A stretch of 9,033 nt of DNA from Clostridia bacterium. GTDB taxonomy: Bacteria > Bacillota_A > Clostridia > Oscillospirales > CAG-272. Numbering within the stretch: position 1 is the stretch's first letter; each line of letters begins with the position of its first letter. Where the stretch lies: contig JAGDAM010000261.1 in the NCBI GenBank assembly GCA_017959485.1, forward strand, positions 1-9,033. The letters run 5' to 3'. The translations under genes were made by a program, and so were the position numbers. Positions 1-6,146 of this stretch are shown in pieces. The notes under the pieces are model-generated. The model worked only from the letters and a program-made list of their open reading frames with translations, was not told the DNA's origin and ran no database searches.

Positions 1-694
1 CTCTGCCGATCCTGACGCAGTCGCTTCCCGCCGCGACCGCGGGTCTGAAGCTTTCGGACATCCCCATCGAAAGATAGGGCTTCCCGGGCAGCCGGTTCGT
101 TCGCCAGATTCCGGAAGCGAGCCGCTCGACCCCGCTGAAGAGGTCGTAGTATTCGTCCTGAGTCAGCCCCGCGCCGCCCATCGTCATAAAGCCGCGGAGC
201 GAAAGGTGCGGAAGCGACAAAACGTATTTCGCGAGATCCGGCGCATCTTCGGGAAGCACGCCGCCTTTCGATTCCTCGCGCGAGGAATTGATCTCGACAA
301 GTACGCGGGAGACGATTCCCGCGGCGGCCGCAACCTTTTCGATCTCGTCGGCAAGCCGCACCGAATCGAGCGAATGGATAAGCGAAACGTTCGGCACCAC
401 GAAGCGGGCTTTTCTCGTCTGAAGCGATCCGATGAAATGCATCCTCACTCCCTGGAGATCCCGGACGTACGGAAGGTCCGCCTCCAGCTTGTCGGCGCGG
501 TTTTCGCCGAAATCGGCAAGACCGAGACGCGCGAGAGCCGCAATCTGCCCGGCGGTCGCATATTTCACCGCGGCCAGAATCGTGACGTCCCCCTCTTTTC
601 TTCCGGACGAGCGTTCGGTCTCCCGGATCGCCGCTCTTACGCCCTCGAGGCGCCGTGCGAGCAGGTCGTTTTCGAATGATACAGGATCGCTCAT
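1..694 (-). CDS. yggS: YggS/YlmE family PLP homeostasis protein, 3' end outside window
   Basis: Translating the minus strand from the ATG at 694 gives 231 residues, open to the left edge. This is the YggS/PLPBP family, a single-domain alanine-racemase-like TIM barrel that binds pyridoxal 5'-phosphate and buffers the cytosolic vitamin B6 pool without known catalysis. Visible signatures are ILAAVKYAT with the presumed PLP lysine K44, DFGENRADKLE, MHFIGSLQTRKAR, LVEINSSREESKGG, LRGFMTMGG and, at the far end, SMGMSESF followed by AAGSDCVRIGR, the phosphate-binding finish of the family. Family members are about 225-235 residues, so only a few C-terminal residues are missing. The start is supported by AGGTG 8 nt upstream and lies 20 nt after the stop of the HlyD-like gene, so the two are probably co-transcribed. 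In Gram-positive bacteria this gene (ylmE) usually precedes sepF, which would lie outside the window. Function of the family is known; membership here is by motif reading. Confidence 0.95.
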   Translation of the reverse strand, partial: MSDPVSFENDLLARRLEGVRAAIRETERSSGRKEGDVTILAAVKYATAGQIAALARLGLADFGENRADKLEADLPYVRDLQGVRMHFIGSLQTRKARFVVPNVSLIHSLDSVRLADEIEKVAAAAGIVSRVLVEINSSREESKGGVLPEDAPDLAKYVLSLPHLSLRGFMTMGGAGLTQDEYYDLFSGVERLASGIWRTNRLPGKPYLSMGMSESFRPAVAAGSDCVRIGR

Positions 695-714
695 CAGACC
701 AGCACCTTCCCGTG

Positions 715-2238
715 TTAAAGATCGTCTCCCGAAACGATGATGCTCTCAAGATCGTTCAGGTGATAGTAGTAAAGATTTTTTTTCCCGTACTCGACCGGTA
801 TTCCGCGGTCGCGGGAGTGAAGGGTCAGAATCTCGTAAAGTCCGGGAATCGCGTCTTCGGTTTCAGGGTCGGGAGGCAGGCGGGAGTCGTCGCGAGTCAG
901 CCCGAGTTTGCGGGCGGCGTCCATGACGAAAATATAACCGTCCTCTACCGTTCTTTCGCCTCTTCTAAGCACGCTGTAGGTCGCGGGAGGCCCGGATTCG
1001 GCGTCCTCGTAGGAGGCGACGATATAATACCCGGTGCCTTCGGTCAGTATCTCGGTCCTTCTGAAATAAACGTAACCGCCGTTTAAAGTATAGACTCCGG
1101 TCATTCCGTCGAGCGAACGCATCGCGGAGAGCGGAACGCGGTATCCGGAATACTCGGCCACCGGCACCCTTACACGGCAGGAACGGGGCCAGGAAAATCC
1201 GGACGGAAACACGTCGGAACCGAACAGCAGCAGCATCCCCGTTCCGGTTTTGAGCTTTGTCTCAAGAGTCATCGGTATCACGCAGTACCCGGCCGCGGTG
1301 AGCGGGTATTCGCGTCCGACGGTCAGAAGATCTGCTGAATCCGAGCCCTCGAACTCGACTGCCATATACCACTTCGAACTCAGGCAGAAGACTCCGGCGG
1401 GAGACGGCTCCTTCGGTTCGGCGTTTTTGGCCGCGAGGAAGGCGTCCTCGCTGAAAACCGCGACGAGCGACGGTCCGAAAGCCGCCTCACGTCCGTCCGA
1501 CTGCGAGAACCAGTATCCGCTCTCGGGAGCGGTTACCGTTTTAAGCGGCTTCCCGAGCGAAGACAGCAGCGACGAGCGCCTCTCCAAAAGGCGTGAAAGC
1601 TCCGCGGGGAAGGAGGCTCCGCCGCCTTCCAGGAATGCGAGGCGGCCGAGTTTCTCCCTCAGCGTTTCCCCGAGCGCCGCCGCCGAGGCATAGTCGCCGA
1701 GCGAGACGGATCTCAACAGTTCCGAGCAGCCGGAGGACGCGTCCCTGTAGGTCTCCCGCAGACCCTGAGAAGAAACTCCCGCGCCGATTGCCGCGCGAAG
1801 AATCTCTATCTCGCGGTCGAGCGACTCGATCTCGTTCCGGATCGGTGTTTTGTCGCTGTCGTAAAAGCGGCAGACCGCGTCGCCTTTGCCCACGCGCGAT
1901 CCTTCGGGAAGGACCGGCCAGGAGTAACCGGTAAAACTGCCGGACACCGGACGGTCGTCGCGAATGAAGTATCCCGTCCCTTCGGCGGTCTCGGTCTGCG
2001 ACGCCGGATAGACTCCGACGACCGAAACGTCTTCGGTGAAAATATGGAAAAGATGGTAACCGAAATATATCACGAGGACCAGAGCGAGGACAGCCGACAC
2101 TATCTGCGTGACTGCTCCGAAAAAGAAATCGACGTCGAATCCGGGGCGTCCCTTCTTTTTCTCTTTTTCGTTTCCCCGCCCGACTGCCAGAAGAGCGGGT
2201 CTGAAAACGCTGACGATCTTTTTTTTATCTTTTTTCAT
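715..2238 (-). CDS. HlyD-like membrane-anchored adaptor protein (barrel-sandwich hybrid)
   Basis: This 507-residue protein has a very basic N-terminus (MKKDKKK, then KEKKK at 25-29) and one hydrophobic helix at about residues 38-65, with no cleavable signal. It is therefore probably anchored with its bulk outside the cytoplasm. A first half-lipoyl segment lies around 88-125 (GTGYFIRDDRPVSG to EGSRVGKGDAV). A helical, probably coiled-coil region follows at about 131-230, then the second half-lipoyl (TVTAPESGYWF, 235-244). The C-terminal part contains YRVPLSAMRSLDGMTGVY, typical of HlyD adaptors. That order, half-hybrid, hairpin, half-hybrid, beta domain, is the membrane-fusion-protein plan. 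No ABC or RND partner is visible. Related proteins sit beside yggS and sepF in clostridia and have no assigned substrate. The start lies 3 nt after the miaA stop with only a weak SD (CGGAAA), suggesting translational coupling. A6 and A8 runs occur in codons 2-7. The family call is firm; the role is unknown. Confidence 0.82.
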   Translation of the reverse strand: MKKDKKKIVSVFRPALLAVGRGNEKEKKKGRPGFDVDFFFGAVTQIVSAVLALVLVIYFGYHLFHIFTEDVSVVGVYPASQTETAEGTGYFIRDDRPVSGSFTGYSWPVLPEGSRVGKGDAVCRFYDSDKTPIRNEIESLDREIEILRAAIGAGVSSQGLRETYRDASSGCSELLRSVSLGDYASAAALGETLREKLGRLAFLEGGGASFPAELSRLLERRSSLLSSLGKPLKTVTAPESGYWFSQSDGREAAFGPSLVAVFSEDAFLAAKNAEPKEPSPAGVFCLSSKWYMAVEFEGSDSADLLTVGREYPLTAAGYCVIPMTLETKLKTGTGMLLLFGSDVFPSGFSWPRSCRVRVPVAEYSGYRVPLSAMRSLDGMTGVYTLNGGYVYFRRTEILTEGTGYYIVASYEDAESGPPATYSVLRRGERTVEDGYIFVMDAARKLGLTRDDSRLPPDPETEDAIPGLYEILTLHSRDRGIPVEYGKKNLYYYHLNDLESIIVSGDDL

Positions 2239-2241
2239 GTG

Positions 2242-3183
2242 TTATTTTTCCGACAGAAATCCGGAAATCAGGCGGCAGCACTCGTCAAGCGGTCCGTCCG
2301 GACCGTCCGCCCGGACCGGAGTGACGTAAGGCCGGTGCCCGAACCAGGTGTCCTGGCGCTTGGCGTATTTCCGGGTCGCCGTCACCAGCCGTTCGAGCGC
2401 CTCGGCGCGGGTGAGTTCACCCGTGACGTATCCGACGGTTTCCTTGTATCCGATCGCTCCGGCGGCGGTACGGTTCTTTTCGAAGATTCCGGCGTCAAGG
2501 AGGCGCCGGGTTTCCACGGGAAGGCCGCGTTCGAACATCTCGGACGCCCGAGTTCTTATTCTCTCTTCTCTTTTATTCCGGTCGGAGGTCTGAAGATAGA
2601 TGACGAGGGAGTCGTAACGCGGCTTCCCCGCCCAGAGATCCGACCTGCTTTTCGGCACGCCGGTGGTTTCGTAGATTTCAATCGCGCGCACCACGCGGCG
2701 GACGTTGTTTTCGTGTATCGCCGCGGCGCTTTCAGGATCGACCGCGCGCAGCCGCTCCCAGAGAGCGTGCGCACCGTTTTCTTCGGCGAATTCCAGAAGC
2801 TCGTCCCGCAGACCGCTTCTCCCCGGGCAGGCGTCGAACGGATGCTCGAAGAGCAGCGCTTCGAGATAAAGGCCGGTTCCGCCGCAGATCACCGGAAGGC
2901 GTCCACGTGAAAGAATACCGTCAACCGCCTCCTCCGCCGCAGAGGCGTACTCCGCGCAGGAGAAGGGAACGTCGGGATCGATCACGTCGATCATATGGTG
3001 CGGAACGCGCGCCGTATCGGCGGGCGACGGCTTAGCGGTGCCGATATCCATAGTCCGGTATACCTGCATCGAGTCGCAGGAGACTATCTCACCGTCAAAA
3101 CGCTCGGCAAGCAGAATAGCGATATCCGATTTCCCGGACGCGGTCGGTCCGCAGATCGCGACGACCTTGCGGCGGCCGCTCAT
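2242..3183 (-). CDS. miaA: tRNA dimethylallyltransferase MiaA
   Basis: MiaA transfers a dimethylallyl group from DMAPP to N6 of A37 in tRNAs reading UNN codons; MiaB normally methylthiolates the product later. The protein shows the P-loop GPTASGKS (residues 12-19), the substrate region SCDSMQVYRTMDIGTAKP, the stretch VPHHMIDVIDP, GGTGLYLEALL, NVRRVVRAIEIYETTG, GAIGYKETVGY and the C-terminal TRKYAKRQDTWF, all in the normal order. I chose the ATG at 3183, giving 313 residues, because it forms an ATGA overlap with the stop of the upstream gene and follows GGAAGG 3 nt away. An in-frame ATG at 3207 would add eight residues (MLFEGGRQ) with no SD and a larger overlap. About 313 residues is normal for the family. 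It is second in the leftward operon and followed after 3 nt by the HlyD-like gene. Nothing suggests damage. Confidence 0.97.
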   Translation of the reverse strand: MSGRRKVVAICGPTASGKSDIAILLAERFDGEIVSCDSMQVYRTMDIGTAKPSPADTARVPHHMIDVIDPDVPFSCAEYASAAEEAVDGILSRGRLPVICGGTGLYLEALLFEHPFDACPGRSGLRDELLEFAEENGAHALWERLRAVDPESAAAIHENNVRRVVRAIEIYETTGVPKSRSDLWAGKPRYDSLVIYLQTSDRNKREERIRTRASEMFERGLPVETRRLLDAGIFEKNRTAAGAIGYKETVGYVTGELTRAEALERLVTATRKYAKRQDTWFGHRPYVTPVRADGPDGPLDECCRLISGFLSEK

Positions 3184-4178
3184 CTGCCTTCCGCCTTCGA
3201 AAAGCATCCGTCGGGTATCTCAGCCGCGGGGCTTTTTTTGCCGAACAGTTTCGCAAATCCGCGCGGCTTTCCGGCAATCAGCCGGTCGGGCACGTCGGGG
3301 CCGTCGGGTTCGACGAAGAGGATCGAGCGGTCGCCTGTGATCCTTCCCTTTTCTTTGCCCGAGATCAGATCGAAATACGGAGGTCCGAAAAGCGCGGCGC
3401 AGCCGAGCTCGTACGGAACTCCATTCCACGAGGGATTGCCGTCGGGGCGTTCGTCGGCCGAGATTCTGCCGAAAAACGCGCCGTAGATGCCGCACAGTCC
3501 CGCCAGAACCTCGCACAGCGCGAATTTCCAGGAGGGAATATCCCACACGTCGGCGGGAAGGAAGAAGGAGACGCTTCCCACGCCGGAGGAGGGCGCTCCG
3601 TTTCGGCTTCCGCCTTCGGAGAAAAACAGATTAGACACCGGAAGTCGGGGATAGATCACCGGATAGTCGCAGGCGTCGAGAAAATCGAGAAAGCCGGGGA
3701 GCCCGAAGAAATCGCGGTCGGGCGGAAACCTGTCTCCGTATTTTTCGGGCAGAAGATAGGGCAGCCGCTTTTCGAAAAGCGAGACTGCTTCGCGACGCCG
3801 GGAGCGCAGTCCCGAATCCGCGGGAAACAGGACGGACAGTCCGATCATTTTGCGGTATTCGGAAACGTCCGGAAGAACGGCCGGATCGACGAAGCTTTTG
3901 CAGATGCCTCCTTCTTCTTTGAAGACGAGCCCTCCGAAGCCCGACGCGAGCCGTTCCGCGCAGGCGAAGAAGCTGCGCGACGCCTCGGGAGACGGGGACG
4001 GATCGGCGGCAAGCACCGACAAAACCGAAAGGTCGGGATAAAGCAGAGAGATCCCTGCGGGAACGTCCCCGTAAGTTACCCCGGACGGGCCTTCGAGCGA
4101 AATCACCGACCCCGGAACCGACGGAAGGCGAATATCTTCGTCGGGAAAGCGTTCGGTCAGAATATACAGTTTTTCCAT
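3180..4178 (-). CDS. Uncharacterised 332-residue soluble protein heading the miaA operon
   Basis: I do not recognise this protein with confidence. It is 332 residues, rich in Phe, Pro and Gly, acidic through the middle, with a basic C-terminal stretch (KPRGFAKLFGKK, about 304-315). I see no signal peptide, transmembrane helix or nucleotide-binding motif. Landmarks are LPYLLPEKYG at 139-148 followed by PP, a YPRLPVSNLFF block at 176-186, and near the end NGVPYELG and LFGPPYFDL (252-271). An LLPxxYG...PP block with a C-terminal GPPY segment loosely recalls uncharacterised proteins, some labelled immunity proteins (Imm52-like). That is recollection, not evidence. The start is excellent: AAGGAGGG ends 8 nt before the ATG, and a consensus promoter lies just upstream, so it is really expressed and leads the operon. 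Its stop overlaps the miaA start as ATGA, so it probably sets miaA translation. Coding reality is strong; function is unknown. Confidence 0.85.
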   Translation of the reverse strand: MEKLYILTERFPDEDIRLPSVPGSVISLEGPSGVTYGDVPAGISLLYPDLSVLSVLAADPSPSPEASRSFFACAERLASGFGGLVFKEEGGICKSFVDPAVLPDVSEYRKMIGLSVLFPADSGLRSRRREAVSLFEKRLPYLLPEKYGDRFPPDRDFFGLPGFLDFLDACDYPVIYPRLPVSNLFFSEGGSRNGAPSSGVGSVSFFLPADVWDIPSWKFALCEVLAGLCGIYGAFFGRISADERPDGNPSWNGVPYELGCAALFGPPYFDLISGKEKGRITGDRSILFVEPDGPDVPDRLIAGKPRGFAKLFGKKSPAAEIPDGCFSKAEGR

Positions 4179-4186
4179 TCGTTCGC

Positions 4187-4193
4187 CCTCCTT
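4187..4193 (-). promoter_or_regulatory. Strong Shine-Dalgarno site for the first gene of the leftward operon
   Basis: The minus strand reads AAGGAGG with 8 nt to the ATG at 4178. It is close to the ideal anti-SD complement and fixes the start codon of the uncharacterised 332-residue protein. Confidence 0.88.
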
Positions 4194-4227
4194 CCGCGCG
4201 AAAACCTTGCGACAATAAGTCTTTTAT

Positions 4228-4256
4228 ATTATATCTCAAAACGCGCCCGTTGTCAA
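4228..4256 (-). promoter_or_regulatory. Sigma-A-type promoter of the leftward operon
   Basis: Read on the minus strand, TTGACA (4256-4251) and TATAAT (4233-4228) are both perfect consensus hexamers, separated by exactly 17 bp. Transcription should begin near 4221, leaving a leader of about 43 nt that carries AAGGAGGG before the ATG at 4178. This is expected to be a strong constitutive promoter. No obvious operator was seen apart from the overlap with the facing-away promoter. Confidence 0.93.
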
Positions 4257-4263
4257 TTTATAC

Positions 4264-4292
4264 TTGACTAATATGTTAAATTATTGTATAAT
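4264..4292 (+). promoter_or_regulatory. Sigma-A-type promoter of the rightward operon
   Basis: TTGACT (4264-4269) and TATAAT (4287-4292) are separated by 17 bp, one mismatch from consensus overall. Predicted transcription start is near 4299, giving a leader of about 28 nt before the ATG at 4327. The TTG of the -35 hexamer is in frame with the downstream gene and could be mistaken for an alternative start codon. It lies upstream of the transcript, so the extra 21 residues are not real. Confidence 0.92.
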
Positions 4293-4326
4293 AACACCTG
4301 TAAAAGTTTTCAAAGGCGTTCGGAAA

Positions 4327-5253
4327 ATGCAGAAACCCATAGTTTTTTTCAACCCGCTGTCGGACAGCGGAAAAGGACGGATCAACGCGGAGAGAATCCC
4401 GGGAGCCGCCGGATTCGAATTTGCCGACATAACCGAACCCGACTCTTTTTCAAGGATTGCCGAGGCGGCTGCGGACGGGCGCAGGATAATAATCTGCGGA
4501 GGCGACGGAACGCTCAACCGTTTCGCGAACCGTCTGAGGGACGAAAACTTCCCGGTACCGGACGACCTCTTTTATTACGCGACGGGCAGCGGCAACGATT
4601 TTCTTAAGGACATCGGAGCCAGGCCGGGTTCCGAACCTGTCCGTCTCGCCCCCTATCTCGCTTCTCTGCCCACCGTGACGGTCGGTGGCGAGGAACGCCT
4701 GTTTATAAACGGAGTCGGCTTCGGCATCGACGGATACTGCTGCGAAGTCGGCGACCGCTACCGCGCCGAAGGCAGAAAGAAAACCGACTACACCGCCATC
4801 GCGCTGCGCGGTCTGTTCGGCGACTACACGCCGAGAGACGCCGAGATAACGGTCGACGGAAAAACCTGTTCCTACGAAGGCGTCTGGCTCGCGCCGATAA
4901 TGAACGGCAGATATTTCGGCGGAGGCATGATGCCGGCGCCCGACCAGGACCGTCTCGACCCCGAGGGAATGCTGACCCTCATGCTCTTCTGCGGCAAGGG
5001 ACGCCTCGCGACGCTGATAAAGTTCCCCCGACTCTTCCGCGGAACTCATACCGGTCTTCGCGACTGCCATATCTTCAAAGGACACGAAATAACCGTTAAA
5101 TATGCCGTGCCGACCGCCCTGCAGGTGGACGGAGAGACGGTCCCGGGCGCCCTCGAGTGCCGCTGTCTCTCGTCGGGTCTGCGCAGGACGCTCGGCGCTC
5201 TTACGGCAGCACCTCAGGTTCTTCATTTTTCCGAAGAAAGGACGAACGAATGA
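4327..5253 (+). CDS. Diacylglycerol kinase family (YegS/DgkB-like) lipid kinase
   Basis: The 308-residue protein belongs to the DAGK catalytic-domain family, soluble or peripheral enzymes that phosphorylate diacylglycerol or related lipids with ATP. In Gram-positive bacteria DgkB recycles the diacylglycerol released by lipoteichoic acid synthesis. Motifs are VFFNPLSDSGKGR (residues 6-18), the nucleotide-binding IICGGDGTLNRF (55-66, GGDGT at 58-62), YYATGSGNDFLKDIG (83-97), LFINGVGFGIDG, a PIMNGRYFGGGMMPAPDQDRLD block and LQVDGE near the end, the usual two-domain order. I start at the ATG at 4327 because it is downstream of the promoter, follows AAAGG at 4312-4316, and begins directly with the family's first strand. 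The stop overlaps the rhamnosidase start as ATGA, so the two are translationally coupled. Substrate cannot be told from sequence; DgkB, YegS-like and sphingosine-kinase-like enzymes share these motifs. Confidence 0.92.
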   Translation: MQKPIVFFNPLSDSGKGRINAERIPGAAGFEFADITEPDSFSRIAEAAADGRRIIICGGDGTLNRFANRLRDENFPVPDDLFYYATGSGNDFLKDIGARPGSEPVRLAPYLASLPTVTVGGEERLFINGVGFGIDGYCCEVGDRYRAEGRKKTDYTAIALRGLFGDYTPRDAEITVDGKTCSYEGVWLAPIMNGRYFGGGMMPAPDQDRLDPEGMLTLMLFCGKGRLATLIKFPRLFRGTHTGLRDCHIFKGHEITVKYAVPTALQVDGETVPGALECRCLSSGLRRTLGALTAAPQVLHFSEERTNE

Positions 5254-6128
5254 CACAGGGCAGATTCATTACCTTCCCGGGACTCACCGGAAAAGCATAC
5301 CTTCATCCCTGGAAAAACCCCGACAGAAAATTCAACTCGCGCGAGGAGGAGCTGACACCCGCCGACGGTCTTCTGACGCTCAAGCGGACGTTTTTCCCCG
5401 ACGCCTCGAAGGAGCTGAAAAAGGCGACGGTGCGCGCCACGGCTCTCGGCATTTTCGACATGTTCCTCAACGGAGAGCGCATAACCGGAGCCGGAGAGGA
5501 TGCCGACGAGCTCAAGCCCGGCTGGACCGACTACCGCAAGCGCGTCTTCGAGTTTGAATACGACGTGACCGGCTCGGTCTCGGCGGAAGACAACCTCTTC
5601 GTCGCCGAAGTTTCGCCCGGCTGGTGGAACGGACGCATCTCGTTCGGATTCTACAAGTGGAAACCCAACGCCTTCTGCGCCGAAATAATACTTGATTACG
5701 CCGACGGAAGCTCGGACGTATACGCGACGGGGCCCGACTGGGACGCCGCGGTCTGCGGACCGGTGCTTCGCGCCGATATATGGGACGGCGAATACTACGA
5801 CGCTCGCATCCCCGAGCCCTCGATCGAGCCCGAAGCCCACAAGTGGGAAAAGGCGGTGCTCTTCGACGGGTTCGAAGGCGACGTAGTCCCGGCCGAAGGA
5901 CCGAGAATCCGCTCCTGCGAGGAGATGTCGCTCAGTCCGCAGTCGGCGGTTGTTTACCGCGGAGCGGAAGACAACGGCTCGCCTCTCGGAAAGATCCGCA
6001 CAGTCTCGAAAAAGGTCGGTGACCGCTGCGCCGCGACCCGGATTTCAGCCGGCGACACACTGCTGGTCGACTTCGACCAGAACACGGTCGGACGTCCGGT
6101 GATCTTCCTCAAAGCGCCGCGCGGATGA
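5250..6128 (+). CDS. N-terminal fragment of GH78 alpha-L-rhamnosidase (292 residues)
   Basis: This is what would be made if the TGA at 6126 terminates. Residues about 28-180 form the Bac_rhamnosid_N-type beta-sandwich: LKRTFFPDASKELKKATVRATALGIF..., FLNGERI at 72-78 and LKPGWTDYRKRVFEFEYDVT from 88. These match the family pattern of an accessory carbohydrate-binding-like domain. Residues about 180-255 link to the concanavalin-like Bac_rhamnosid domain, which has only begun (DFDQNTVG at 274-281) when the stop occurs. The fragment lacks every catalytic residue, so it should be inactive alone and probably unstable because the second domain is cut mid-strand. Confidence 0.8.
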   Translation: MTQGRFITFPGLTGKAYLHPWKNPDRKFNSREEELTPADGLLTLKRTFFPDASKELKKATVRATALGIFDMFLNGERITGAGEDADELKPGWTDYRKRVFEFEYDVTGSVSAEDNLFVAEVSPGWWNGRISFGFYKWKPNAFCAEIILDYADGSSDVYATGPDWDAAVCGPVLRADIWDGEYYDARIPEPSIEPEAHKWEKAVLFDGFEGDVVPAEGPRIRSCEEMSLSPQSAVVYRGAEDNGSPLGKIRTVSKKVGDRCAATRISAGDTLLVDFDQNTVGRPVIFLKAPRG

Positions 6129-6146
6129 AAAATAACCGTTTATTTT
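6129..6146 (+). repeat. Perfect 7-bp AT-only inverted repeat directly after the internal TGA
   Basis: AAAATAA (6129-6135), loop CCGT, TTATTTT (6140-6146). It starts at the base after the stop codon at 6126-6128 in an otherwise GC-rich gene. It is A/U-only in RNA, so weakly stable, and does not resemble a bacterial SECIS element. It encodes KITVYF, a strand expected in GH78, so chance is a reasonable explanation. Confidence 0.6.

Noticed and set aside
2291..2319. Repetitive GGTCCGTCCGGACC-like palindromic stretch
   Set aside because: It lies in the variable C-terminal coding region of miaA (ADGPDGP) and is explained by Gly-Pro-Asp codon composition.
2044..2910. Plus-strand frame of 288 codons across miaA and the adaptor gene
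   Set aside because: It spans the junction of two genuine minus-strand genes and has no coherent domain content, so it is a shadow.
3184..3207. Upstream ATG at 3207 as the miaA start
   Set aside because: It has no SD and creates a longer overlap with the previous gene. The ATG at 3183 has GGAAGG close upstream and an ATGA overlap, and gives the usual MiaA length.
4264..4326. TTG start at 4264 adding 21 residues to the lipid kinase
   Set aside because: That TTG is part of the -35 hexamer TTGACT and lies upstream of the predicted transcription start. The ATG at 4327 begins at the family's first conserved strand.
4450..5256. Antisense frame of 268 codons under the lipid kinase
   Set aside because: The sense strand carries all DAGK motifs; the antisense translation has no recognisable domain or initiation signal.
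6126..6128. Genome-wide recoding of TGA to an amino acid (genetic code 4 or 25)
   Set aside because: TGA is used as a sensible stop elsewhere: at 3180 and 5251-5253, both in ATGA overlaps with the next gene, and at 7755-7757. Tryptophan is encoded by TGG throughout, and no other conserved gene here has an internal TGA.
6126..6146. Selenocysteine insertion site
   Set aside because: The hairpin is AU-only with a CCGU loop, unlike bacterial SECIS elements, and GH78 enzymes have no redox selenocysteine at this position.
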